From positions 6,698,634 to 6,762,633 of the forward strand of contig NC_135562.1 of NCBI RefSeq assembly GCF_964340395.1: a stretch of DNA of 64,000 nucleotides, given 5' to 3'. Below the pieces are notes generated by a model that was not told the DNA's origin, searched no databases, and was given only the letters and a program-made list of their open reading frames with translations. This stretch comes from Glandiceps talaboti (Eukaryota; Hemichordata; Enteropneusta; Spengelidae). Positions within the stretch are counted from its first letter, which is position 1; each line of letters starts with the position of its first letter. Made by a program: the position numbers and the translations under genes. Shown piece after piece: positions 1 through 11,238 of the stretch.

Positions 1-2355
1 AATAGGATATAGAGGCACAGTAATACTTGGAGGTCTAGTGTCTTCTATTGGATTTCTACTGACTGCATTTGCACCAAGTCTTGAGTTTATCTACTTCAGT
101 TTTGGAGGATTGGTAGGTGAGTGTTGAGTTTATGTAATCATACTTATTTACGTTATTCACGATCGGTTGAAATAGATTTAATTAAAAAATGTAAAATTAT
201 TCCTCCACTCAATATACAAATATTTGTTGTCTTTAACTCCTGTCCCGCAGTTGTCGCATACAAATTATTTCATTGGTTCATTATAGATTTATATTGTTTC
301 AATATATAGGATGTGGTTATGGTCTTATTTTGTCGCCACAACTTGGAATAATTGCTGTCTACATGAAGAAGCGATATGCCACAGCTAATGCCTTGGCCGT
401 GTCTGGTTCTGGTACAGGAAGTTTCATATTCGGTCCACTATGGCAACTACTGATTGATATGTATGGATGGAGAGGAAGCTTTATCGTATTTGCTGCCGTT
501 AACGCCAACTTGTGTGTATGCGGAGCATTCTTCAGACCACTCGATATCCAAACGGATAAAAGAAGCTTTGAGATGACAGTACACCAAAGTGTCGACGAAA
601 ACTTGCCTGATGCAACTAGTACTGAGACACAAAATAACTCTGATGATGAAACGTCTGCTTTGCGAAAGGTTATTGAAGTCTGTGATTGTGGTCTTTTCAG
701 CCGATACCCAACTTTTACACTAATAACAGTTGCCTATCTGCTTGGGATTGGAGTGGCTTTTATTGGGGCGCCAGCACACATGATTGCTCGTGCAAAATCA
801 CAGAGTCTTGCTTCTGCAGGTGAAATTGCCTTAATTTTATCCGTTATGGGCGCTTTGGGGCTGATGGGGAGGTTAGTTCCACCTGTTGTTTTACATTTGT
901 TTGGTCCGTCACTAACAAGTTTAAGACTTTGTGGCATGGCATTTGCCTTCACAGGAATAACACATCTACTGAGCCCTTTAGCTGACTCGTACGTCACGTA
1001 CTGTACCTACGCCGCCTTGATTGGACTATTCTCGGGCACATTCTTCACCTCATTTTCAAACGCAGTCAAAGATGTTGTTGGTTCCAGTAATTTGACAGCA
1101 GGCATGGCTTTAGCTACTCCTGTAGCCAGTGTTGGAGCATTGATCGGCCCACCAATATCTGGTACGTAATAATGCATTACATTTATTAACCGCAAATGAA
1201 ATAATGTCTTATGATCAAATAAATAACAGGTCACAACTTCTTTTTCTGCACTGTATGTTTTGGTAGTTGCTATTTCCATTGTGTAAAGTTTGTTGCCAAA
1301 AAAACTTAATACAAAATTATCTGAATTAAAAGTCTTGTTGGGTATCGAATTGAATGTTTACTGTAATTGATCAAAATCGTGACCAACATCTGTGAATATT
1401 ATAAATAGGAACATGGTGATTACCACTGCAGTGCTATAATAATAACATGACGCATCTACTTGTCATACTTCGCCTTTGAACAAACCACAGCCCCCCCCCC
1501 CCCGAAAGTACTGTTGATGAACAATAGTTCATAAATCAAGTAGTTTCGATGCCACTGTTGTTCATATTTTGAATCGAAGCATAATTTATAATGCTGCAGT
1601 GTCTTCACGCTTCCAAAAGGTTAAAAACTGTCATTGTCCAGAAACAAATTAACCAATCACAGTTTTCCTTTTATGCTCGATTTCCACACATGGCTGACTC
1701 TGAGATAGTCTAGCTGCTAAATCTTTGGGCTTTCTTCCAATACGATACGACAAGAGACCGAAGGTCGAGGTCTTAATCGGTTGCAATTGCTTATCGTATC
1801 AGAAGAAGGCACGAACAGGAAGGTTTAGCTGCAAGTCTAACTCTGCCACTGCAATTAACGGAGCAGTTGAGAAGGGTTCAGACGTTATAGCTTTATCAAG
1901 ACATTGACGCATCCTCAAAAAGTAAGAAGGCGCTGTTTAGGCAATGCAGGAGTGTCACGGTATTAGCATTGGTAGTCTTACAAATGACAAGTATAACAAG
2001 GCGTCCAATTGGGTATTCAGTCGTCGATGACAGCCAGGTTAATCATGTTGAGGGAGGGCTTTATAAGCTGTGATTTTAAGGCAGTGAAATATGTAAAAAC
2101 CCTTTGACAATCAACATATTTTAACCCCACTCATTGATCATTTCCCCTACAGGTTGGATATATGACAGCACCAATGATTACAACAATTCCTTCTATTTCT
2201 ATGGTTCTTGTTCGGCGGTTACTGGCCTCACAGTGCTCTTATTAGAATCACCTTTACAAAGATGTAAAGTGAAAACGGGTTCAGGAAGTGAGGGCAATGT
2301 TGAGACGGAAGATGGTTGTGTCAACCCAGTGGCAGTTCGTATCGAAGAAATATAG
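1..2355 (+). CDS. SLC16/MCT-like transporter, copy 1 (5' end outside window)
   Basis: Exons seen: 1-116 (rest of exon 2), 310-1161 and 2153-2355, stop TAG at 2353-2355; 389 residues are visible. Donors are GTGAGT (117) and GTACGT (1162), acceptors AG at 308-309 and 2151-2152, all phase 1. The protein is a major facilitator superfamily member of the monocarboxylate transporter type: exon 3 has the TM5 signature (YMKKRYATANALAVSGSGTG), then YGWRGSF, a hydrophilic central loop with VCDCGLFSRYPTF before TM7, and GLMGRLVPPVVL in TM8. It should have 12 membrane segments and sit in the plasma membrane; the substrate cannot be read from sequence. Exon 1 and the start of exon 2 lie left of the window. 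The C-terminal tail (after LLLES) is longer and less acidic than in copies 4 and 5. The family call is firm; which SLC16 member it equals is not. Confidence 0.88.
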
Positions 2356-2361
2356 TACATG

Positions 2362-2376
2362 GACACACACACTTGT

Positions 2377-2458
<82 letters not shown>

Positions 2459-2476
2459 ATGTATGTATGTATGTAT
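2362..2476. repeat. Compound microsatellite (GT)n-(GTAT)n
   Basis: Starts right after the stop codon of transporter copy 1, so it probably lies in its 3' UTR. A pure GT run of about 60 bases is followed by GTAT repeats. Reading frames through it give only Cys-Val or His-Thr repeats and are not genes. Confidence 0.95.
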
Positions 2477-2793
2477 CGCATGTTACCATGGTCAAAATCT
2501 CATCAGACATTCTTAAAATCTACGACCAAAGATAATCTCAAACTGCTTATTATAGCTTGTCCCCCATCCATATATGAAAATGTCCATATACACTGTCGTA
2601 AATCCGAAGTGTTTAACTTTTCAGTGTTTTTTTACTCCAGGTCTGAACTGTTACATGTAATATAATTATGTGCCATCTGCCTTTGGTTGACCCTCTGTAC
2701 TTATCGACTTTTACTTTAGTGTGTTAAATTTATGTTAGCGGTACCATTGCCTTGGGTTTTGTGTATCTACATCTAAAAAGTACAGTGAAAAAA

Positions 2794-2795
<2 letters not shown>

Positions 2796-2831
<36 letters not shown>

Positions 2832-2864
2832 CCTACCTACCTACCTACCTACCTACCTACCTAC

Positions 2865-2899
<35 letters not shown>

Positions 2900-2900
2900 G
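2796..2900. repeat. Compound tetranucleotide microsatellite CTAA-CTAC-CTAT
   Basis: Three adjacent blocks of related tetranucleotides (CTAA, then CTAC, then CTAT), each about 35 bases. The blocks differ by one base at the fourth position, as expected when point variants of one repeat are each expanded. Confidence 0.95.
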
Positions 2901-3391
2901 GATAGCCCGGTAGATGTAAGGTGTAACATGCATTTATTGTCTATACTTTTTCTTTGCCGTTTATTGTCAAAGCCATACAATGTCATCTGTCTGGCAACAC
3001 TTTGTCACAGCTGAGCATTTTTACATGTCGGGCTGTTCTTTCTAGTGTCAACAATACTCCCATAAAAAATGTAATAAAAACAATATATGTTGAAAATAAA
3101 CTTACTTGGGCCTATGTGTGGTTCAAAATTACGCTCAATTTTACATGGGGGAAGGTAGATTTTATTTTATTTTTTTCAAGTATGAGTGTCGTGTTCAGGT
3201 AGTTATGTTATCCACTGTTTTCCATAATGGTCTCGGTCTTTCAAGAGCATATTCTTAATGTATACCCTTATTGCCAAACGTTATTAACTAAGCAAGTGAC
3301 TCATTTAGTATATGATGTTTTACGATTAACCATTGAGTTCTTACAAAGAACACAAGGATGTGTAGAATTGATGCAGAAGTTTTTGAGATAT

Positions 3392-3458
3392 GACATACAT
3401 ACATACATACATACATACATACATACATACATAGACAGACAGACAGACAGACAGACAT

Positions 3459-3516
<58 letters not shown>
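3392..3516. repeat. Compound microsatellite (CATA)n-(CAGA)n
   Basis: CATA repeats of about 40 bases followed by about 85 bases of CAGA repeats with one CATA interruption. It lies about 190 bp from the reversed exon 2 relic. Confidence 0.95.
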
Positions 3517-3517
<1 letters not shown>

Positions 3518-3702
3518 CTGACTGGTAGACGTGTTGTTATAGTGACTTCCAGTGCAGTGAACATTTGCTTGTTATCTAAATAAATAGTGAAGGTTGGGCT
3601 TTACCCTTGGAGAGTCTTCTTTCTTTTAAAAACAACAAAAACATGTTCCTTTAACTGAAAGTAGTTGAATGTAATGTGTTGATTTCTTATAGATATCCTT
3701 AC

Positions 3703-3824
3703 CCGATAAAATCCCAAAACTGAAGTATACGAACCCAAGACTTAGTAGTGCAAAAGCGGTCAGTAGAATCCAATACAAGAAACTAGACCTCGAAGCATTA
3801 CTGTGCCTCAATATCCTATTTTCG
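3703..3824 (-). pseudogene. Decayed, inverted copy of transporter exon 2
   Basis: Read on the minus strand, this stretch aligns with exon 2 of the transporter genes, from the AAAATAGGATAT block through LLTAFA, a diverged FVYFSFGILSG end, and a following GT donor with AAGG. The last residues FGILSG match copy 2 best. A one-base deletion in the middle breaks the frame, an added triplet lies near the AFAP position, and the first 25 or so bases are unrecognisable. Intron sequence past the donor also resembles copy 2 intron 2 weakly. No exon 1, 3 or 4 relic is seen nearby on this strand. It is an isolated, dead exon produced by an inverted duplication. Confidence 0.85.
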
Positions 3825-3837
3825 GAAGGGGCAAGAA

Positions 3838-4070
3838 AATAGTTCAATGTAGGATACAAAAAAATCTTATACTTTTGGCATCAGACCCCAACCCCTTCTA
3901 ACTAAATAGGCCAAAATCTGAAAATTGCTTCAAACCACAGAGTGAATTTCAAATCAGTATGTAGTAGTATGTAGTGCTATGAATATAAAGCCAGTATGTA
4001 CTGTAGTATTAAAAATATTATTTTGCTGGCACATTAGTTTAGTGCCATGTATTTGTTACGATCCAGAAAT
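3838..4070 (+). mobile_element. MITE-like dispersed repeat, family A, copy 1
   Basis: Begins at AGTTCAATGTAGG and shares stretches such as CATCAGA-CCCC, CCCCTTCTAACTAAAT, TTTCAAATCAGTATG and TGTAGTGCTATGAATA with the reverse complement of 17917-18260. No coding potential is seen. It abuts the inverted exon 2 relic. Confidence 0.7.
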
Positions 4071-4659
4071 ATCATATTCGGAATTTTGGCATATTTTACC
4101 TAAATTAACGTTAAATTCACATTTATACTACTTATTCACAAACAGGAGCTAACAACAGCATGATCAAATAATATGTTGATTTATCTACTAATCCTATACT
4201 AATTACATTTATCGCTAGATAACAAATGTCCAGTGTTTTGATTAAACAACATCGATTAGTTCTTGTAAACAAGATAACTTGTTGATTACTGAATTCAGAT
4301 TAATACTTAATTTTCCACTGGCGTGATCAACATTTGTCTTATAATTACACGTGAACAATTTACATATGGCATGATCTTGAATCTCAATCTTAAATATTCT
4401 GGTGGAAAGTTCACTGTGTCTTCTAGAACAATTAATCTAGGTGAAAGATCGTCTTCCATAACAAATTATATTTAGAACAAATGACGTCATTCAGTCTATA
4501 TATGAGAATGTAACTGTGAATACAGTTATTCTGGATTCTGGATTCCGGATTCCTATCCGATTCTTAGATGTTGATTACAACGCAACTGTTGGTGTACGGT
4601 GTCTCTCTCTCCCTGAGTGTAAGAGCGTATGCGTATGTAACGATACCTGTGTAGCTAAT

Positions 4660-4800
4660 TCCTAACTTTAGTGCGGGGACATATGACAGATTTTTGGGTT
4701 TCGTGTGAAATTCATGTTAATTTTTGCCAACATATATCACTGTGTTCCCCATCATTTGAGCAATTAAAAAATATATGTTGGCAATTTTTATTTCAATATT
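4660..4800. repeat. Arm of a dispersed inverted repeat (partner at 8795-8905)
   Basis: The reverse complement of this stretch shares AAAAATTGCCAACAT, an AACATG-ATTTCACACGAAA block and a downstream ATATG-CCCCG block, in the same order, with 8795-8905. The pair is 4 kb apart in opposite orientation. It could be the ends of one degraded element or two copies of a short repeat. Confidence 0.6.
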
Positions 4801-5159
4801 AAGGGTAATTTTTGCAGCAATTTCATAAATGATGTAAAATCATGGTTTTTCTGTATATTGATGGCAAATTAAAGTATGTGAACTGTACGATTGCTTTATA
4901 TCTGTATAAATGTACTTATGGGCATCCTGTAGACGATAAACTTGTAGACGGTTGTATAATTTTGCATTTTAATCACAATATTATAAATTCTGGCTTATTT
5001 ATTTGCATATCATTTGCATATTATGTATGATGCTTCAGGTTTATTTGATTTCCTGTATTGTTTGATGTTGCTGATTGCTATTCTTTCAAAAATGTATGCC
5101 AACCATGAATTATTTCAGTTACTATGAATACTCTGGTTGGTTTAGGAAGCCTTCAGTAT

Positions 5160-5280
5160 TTACAGGGGGCGGAGGAAATCACACATGGTCTGTTAAGAAA
5201 AACATGACCCTCCCCCATTCTCCATTCGTAAAAAGTGACCCTCCCCTTTGTCCCATTTTGTAAAACATGACCCTCCCCAT
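5160..5280. repeat. C-rich short tandem repeat with TGACCCTCCCC blocks
   Basis: Three spaced copies of an ACATGACCCTCCCC or AGTGACCCTCCCC block separated by CATT-TGTAAAA spacers. Related G-rich versions on the opposite strand occur at 16981-17070, and a similar CCATTCGTAAA block occurs near 44565. Confidence 0.6.
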
Positions 5281-7240
5281 GACAACTGCATATACTGAAC
5301 GTTAATCAATATTCCCACTATTAGACTATATATGTATACATACACATTAAATCATTTTGACGCTGTATATTTGTACATATACTACCATTGCAGGAGTTAT
5401 ATAGAAACGCCTGTGATCAGAACGAAAAAAGTCTACTTCTTATCACTATCAAACTGACAAATATTGGTACAAAAGCAACACCGGGCGCGCCCCTCTGTTG
5501 TAGGTTCATGCACATACATGTACTTGTCTGTGGTTCACGCGACTCTTTTATCGGTTTGTCTGTGCCTGTGAACGTTTGTCATGTTGTAACATAACATTTG
5601 AGTGTAAGCTTATATAATGCAACGTATACGTAATAGTCTGTCTGGTCCTAAAAATAAACTTTCATTGTATAGATTATATGTTGAGTTTTGGGCGAAAAAT
5701 CGCCAACACACATGACAATACAACAAAACATATACTAGTACACGACATTCAAATCTGCAATGAATACTTACAACAGATGTGATCGTGGAGTTTGTAGTTT
5801 AGCAACTCCGCTTGTGTACGGTCCTTTTCGAAATCTCTTGAACTGATTTTGAAATCTAAACGACAGAAGTCGCTTGTTATCAATTGTTCATAAAAATATT
5901 CCTTTTCAGATCTGGCATCTGGTTTTAATATGTATCTACACATGTAGTATTGAATGCTGAGAGTCCAAGTTTAGGTCTACACAAAATTTGAAATTTTACC
6001 TCAATATTAGCATACAAGTTACATAAATTGGACCTCCTGCAAATATTATATAGAAAAGAAACATCACTCAGAAAAACACATTTTAGAAACCTTCAGAATG
6101 TTTCACCCCCACTTTTGACCAATTGAGATACATTCTAGAGCAATGGAAAAAGTCAATATGGCAGCTACTTTAGAACGTTTTTGTTATTTGTTCTGTATTC
6201 AGTTCTCCCTCAATGTTCTGTAGAAATATCATGTTAAAAAGTAAATGAATCGTTGTTAAAGGCATTTCATGAGTGCTCATTAATTTCCCACTTTGCAATG
6301 GTGTCAAAATGAGATAGACTTAGTCATCAAGTTGGCATGTGACTACTTATTCCCAGCAATAAAGGTTATTTGTGTATGAGAATTACCAAAAGATGTAGAA
6401 GGGTACATTCCATGTTGTTTATGTTGAGAATTTGAATGTCAGATTTTATTTGAGTAATAAAAAACTTGGAATGATGGCTAACAATGCAATACAATTTGAT
6501 TTAAGATACTATTTTCTGGTGGGTTGGGGTTGGGTGGTACATTAGAATGTGTCTCTGCTGTTACTTTCAACCTTTATTCATGACTGACCAAAAGGAAGTT
6601 CGTTGCGTAATCGAATGTAAGATGCCTTCACGCTGAATAACTAAACTAAATATGAATATATTCATATTTTTCCTTTGGAATATTATAAAAAGATATTCTT
6701 CAGATACTGAATTTATCATCTTTATTTTATACTACATTGTCCTTTGTTCTGTTTTATTTTAGAATTTCGATGAAGTAACGTAATCAAATGTAACAGCGGA
6801 GAACACATCTATTCATGTTGTTCCCTTGAATTGACATGTAACTCCAACCAAATAGCTATACTAGTAGAAACGTAGACAATGCATACGACATAATGGCGTG
6901 AGTGAGAGACTATACAGTAGTTTTGAATAAAACTAATTGGGTCTATTCACTCGAATACACAACTTTGTAACGTAACGATTCAATTGATGCTATATGTTTA
7001 TATCAGATGTAAACTGAATGTCTTCAATAAAGGCAAAACTTTAGATTCCTGTTCCTTCACGCCTTGTCGAAAGAAAAATTCTGCGCTACCAGACATAATA
7101 TTGCATACCCATTAGTTACTACATCAATAAATAAAACGTAGCTTTGGAGCTTATTGTTCATATCCTCTTCTGTAAAAGTTGAGTTTGGTGTATTTTTAAC
7201 CCGCTGTTACTTACACTAGAGTCCACCATTTTAGTTTAAC

Positions 7241-7496
7241 ACTATACGAAAAGTCATATTTGACCATGTCTTTCCACCGGGGTAAATCTTTAGCAGAGGG
7301 TGTGTAAATGTGGTGAGTGTGAGACGAAGTGACACCTTTGACTTAATTCACCCCCGGTGACCTCTCCCCTGGGGGCTGTGAACACTCAAAGGTGTCACTT
7401 TGGCTAGTACTACCCCTTGACAGAGATGGTAGTTAGGTGGGTAACAGGTATGGTAAATGTTGGGTAAAGGTGGGTAAATTTGACTTTTCGTATAGT
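7241..7496. mobile_element. MITE with terminal inverted repeats
   Basis: Left end ACTATACGAAAAGTCA and right end TGACTTTTCGTATAGT are exact reverse complements over 16 bases, and the match continues imperfectly inward. A second inverted pair lies inside (AAGTGACACCTTT at about 7328 and AAAGGTGTCACTT at about 7388). At 256 bp with no reading frame, it fits a non-autonomous DNA transposon. A target-site duplication is not clear. Confidence 0.8.
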
Positions 7497-9460
7497 AAAC
7501 CTCAACTGAATCTCTTCTTTTGTGCCAGTAAAATCAATTTAATACTAGGACAATAATTTGGGAAAAAAAATAATCAGGTCTACCACTCAAGTAGTTGTTT
7601 TGTCAACTATTTTTGTCCTTGTTACCACGTCTACTCAAATAAAACCTACCTAAGAGTACCCATTCATTCTCATTCAGGCTACCAGCCTACCATCCACAGA
7701 CACCACCACACGATCTAGGTTAGTGTAATCTGTTCACCTTAAGCTTATGAGATTCGCCAAGTTTTATTACAAAAGGGCGATGGATATATTCACTTGTTTC
7801 AAAGATGGTAGACTGTCATTTGCTAGTTAAATTTCAGTAATTGTACGTGTATTAATGGCTTACAGCTCGATGTAGTTTTAGTGGAGATTCGACTAACCCT
7901 GGGCTTCGCATCACCGTTTCATAGCTGACCCCCACCGGCTACCTGTTCCGAATATATGCATGAACCGTTTATTGTTTCGATACTGAGAGGTATGACATGT
8001 AAATATATACATGTATTAGTATACAATGATATTTTCTCTATTTTATCGATTAAGTATTATATCTATTGAGATGAGAAGTGCATAATTTTAATCAGCTCAC
8101 ACATCCATATAACACCAGAGGATGAGTGCATTCTTAAGATCTAGCGTAATTACCTAAAATCACTAATTATGCAAATAACTCATTAAAATTACAAGCTATA
8201 CGGTATCATCAAACTATATGACACATGCACTTTGTTATCATTAATGTATGTACTAAATTACTTCGATTTATAATCATATTTTAACATTCTGAATGACTTA
8301 GAAATGGCAAGTAAAGTCAGAACTGTTTGTTTTATTGAATTTGCCCAAATTTCAGCGATAAAAAATAATTTTCATTCACTCATGGTTTTCCTAATCCTGC
8401 CATATAGGGCGTCGATTTAAATTTTTTTCATCTAATTGAAGACATTTAGGGTCGTTTGGGTCATGAGAAACAGAATTAAGGCTGCCCTTATATATACCTA
8501 CCAATTACTGTTGTTATCTTTTCAATATACATAATGTTCTGACTGTTGCTATGGACACGGTCTTGTTGATAGGCATATTTCATACATGTTTTGATATTTT
8601 TTTGGCCTGACTAACCAAAAATGTTGTTATCTTTGCAAAATATACTGGCATTGTTGGCTGTTGCTTAGGCCATATCAATGGAAGTTGACTATAATCACAT
8701 GGATTCATGGGTTTTCATTGCCTAACCAATGGTTAAGAATAGGGTCTTGGGGCCACATTTTATTTTTAGCTCCCTAAGACTAATTTTGAAGATAAAAATT
8801 GCCAACATGTATTGTTTTATATGTGGTCCTATAATGAACGTAACCATATATGTTTCATAAACTTAACATGCATTTCACACGAAAACCCATATGCCCCGAG
8901 ACACGCTCGTAGATCATGGTACCCAAGAAAGACAGTTAGAGTGGAGAATCGTTTACGTTCTGCCGATCTACCCACAACTACCATACTAAGACACTGAAAC
9001 TTTACATTAAGCTCCCCTAGAACGTAACCCATTTACTATAACAAAAATTCTTCCTTTTTTCAATTTGACATTTTAAAAGAAATATTTGTATTTAGGAGTA
9101 CAAAACATTCATTAAAAGTAAAATCGGTTTGTAGGATGAGAACTAAGGCTCAAAAACCTCCCACCCAAAGTAAAAGAATTTAGTTTTTCATCCTATATTT
9201 CATTATTAATCTCGCCCCTAAATCGTCAATATTTTAAAGGCTGCCAGTTGCATGAAGGTGTTCAACATAAAATGAAAGGAATAGTGTCTTGAGTACTTTT
9301 CGTGGTCAGTCTGGTACAATGTCCCCTCTGATCCTATGCCATGTGTGTATGTAGAATGTATAATACAAGTCAATTTGTCTTAATCAGCTTCCAAAACCGT
9401 GTACCTGGTCCAATCACCATACATCAACACAGCACATGGGTTATATGTGTCCATGGGCCA
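7497..9460. other. Gene-free spacer (part 2)
   Basis: No gene is recognisable. It contains the second inverted-repeat arm (8795-8905) and a short fragment of MITE-like family A (about 9115-9210, with a TAAAAGAATTTAG-TTTTTCATCCTA end). The rest is AT-rich and unique to my reading. Confidence 0.5.
8795..8905. repeat. Second arm of the dispersed inverted repeat
   Basis: Reverse-complement partner of 4660-4800, as shown by the GCCAACATGTATTGTTTTAT and CATTTCACACGAAAACCC blocks in the same relative order. Confidence 0.6.
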
Positions 9461-9517
9461 CATACATACATACATACATACATACATACATACATACATA
9501 CATACATACATACATAC
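9461..9517. repeat. (CATA)n microsatellite
   Basis: An uninterrupted tetranucleotide run inside the duplicated 5' flank of transporter copy 2 and its exon 1 relic. Confidence 0.95.
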
Positions 9518-9777
9518 GGAAGGTAAAAATGAAATGAATACTGTTTTTCATTAGAACATTTCGAGGTTAGTGACTGCTACAATGCCCTATGCCCCTATTG
9601 AATAGTTTACATAGGTGATCGCACTCACACACAAAGGTTGTTTCATAATCGTTGACAGTCTTGGTACATACTCAAGACAAAATACCTTGTACACTTCGTT
9701 TCAGTTTACTGATTTTTAACAAAGTTTCTGCGATTGCAACTATCAATCTTGTGGACTTTGATTATCAAAAGCAGAAA

Positions 9778-9910
9778 AAACAGGCTGTCGACTGAACAGG
9801 ATGGTGGTGTTTACAGCTGGCTTATTGTTCTCGCTTGCCATGTACTTAGCATGTTTATGCTTGGTGTGTATGTGTCCATCGGTCCTGTTTTTATAGCGCT
9901 ACAAGACTAG
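9778..9910 (+). pseudogene. Decayed exon 1 of a transporter gene
   Basis: The frame ending at the TAG at 9908-9910 reads STEQDGGVYSWLIVLACHV and then LSMFMLGVYVSIGP, nearly the same as copy 2 exon 1 (11239-11452). The position of the start codon has changed from ATG to ATC, a stop follows FIALQD, and similarity ends there, before the splice donor. The upstream 240 bases (from about 9540) also match the copy 2 promoter region, so the duplication covered promoter plus exon 1. It cannot code and is not spliceable as an exon 1. Confidence 0.88.
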
Positions 9911-10564
9911 TTCAAGCTGTGCTGATATAAGTGTTCATGGAGTGTTGAAACGCCATGTTCAAGGGTGACAAAACACACACCTCGGTAACATCTGGGATGG
10001 TTTAGCAAAATCATTACATTTCCTGTTGCATTATGCATTTGTGAAAGTGTTAATTAGGAAGTATGTGGGTCTATAGCGTTTGGTGACAAACTAAAAAAGG
10101 TTGTAAGTTCTCGTTGTCATTATGTATAAGAATGAAGACCTTCGAGTTGGTATATTACAAAAAGGAACTATGTTCTAAAGATTATATTATTGATTAACAA
10201 GTCTAAGCAGAGGTAGCAGTATGATTGAGTTCACAAGAATGATGTGATGAAAAAAAAAACATTCTCATTTTAAGAGAAGGATATAATTAAGAATATATAT
10301 AAGAAGTGTCTAAAAGAGTGACTGGATCTTATGTTCGAAACAATGAGTGATCATAGTAAGTGTAGTTTCACATTCAGTACATTTCGCCACCCATTATCAA
10401 TTAATTAATTAATTAATTAATTAATTAATTAATTAATGTCGGGTAATTATATATAGTCAGATTTCTGTTATATCATATTTTACGTAATTATGTAAAACAC
10501 ACTGTAAATGATAATATTAAATCATAATAGTAATAATACTTCTAGAGATACGGCGAATTATTGT

Positions 10565-10660
<96 letters not shown>

Positions 10661-11238
10661 GTGATTCCATTCAACAGTCTTCCACACAACAGATCATCAT
10701 TACTGTCCATTTAGATTTCAAGAGACATCTGTTGTGCAACAAGTTTTTGAAAATTTTAGTCTAAGTAAAAACTATAAAAATATCTAAAGTGAATGGAAGA
10801 AATCACCTCAATCTGATCGATGAAAGCAGACAGATTTCTTTACCTTCAGCCAACAATATAGGGGTTAAGTGACGTAAAATGAGGTCAGCAACTGGGTACA
10901 ATGCCCCACGCATTTAACCCTGCGCTGTTTGTATATTTGACAATATGCAGATTTCTTTGCCGTCAGCCAATAATATACGGTTAAGTAACATAAAATGAAA
11001 TGATTAATGGCTTGAGCACTTTTCGAAGTCAGCTACTGAGTAGTATGCCCTATGCCCGTCTGACCCTATGCAAACATTGCATATTTTACATAGCTACTTA
11101 CACAGTCAAACTTAAAGATTGTTTTTACACTGTGGTACATACACATCGACAAGACAAAATACCGCGTGCACTGTACAGACGGATTAATACAAAGTTCCCG
11201 CGATTACAACTACCAATCTTGTAAAACTGTGTGTGACG
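9911..11238. other. Spacer and promoter region of transporter copy 2
   Basis: Contains an (ATTA)n run (about 10400-10436), a long (GA)n run (10566-10657) and a tandem duplication of about 118 bp: the CAGATTTCTTT-CC-TCAGCCAA block near 10831 recurs near 10949. The last 250 bases match the flank of the exon 1 relic at 9540-9780 and probably carry the promoter and 5' UTR. No TATA element could be picked with confidence. Confidence 0.55.
10566..10657. repeat. (GA)n microsatellite
   Basis: A pure GA dinucleotide run of about 90 bases upstream of transporter copy 2. Frames through it give Arg-Glu repeats and are artefacts. Confidence 0.97.

Larger units (their letters stand above)
4071..7240. other. 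Gene-free spacer, transporter copies 1 to 2 (part 1)
   Basis: No exon, RNA gene or long reading frame is recognisable. It holds one arm of an inverted repeat (about 4660-4800), a pyrimidine-rich repeat with recurring TGACCCTCCCC blocks (5195-5280), and AT-rich unique sequence. Reading frames here are all under 70 codons and show no family resemblance. Confidence 0.5.

Noticed and set aside
3392-3516. CRISPR-like regular repeat arrays (here and at other CAGA or CATA tracts)
   Set aside because: Simple microsatellites with no unique spacers, in eukaryotic DNA.
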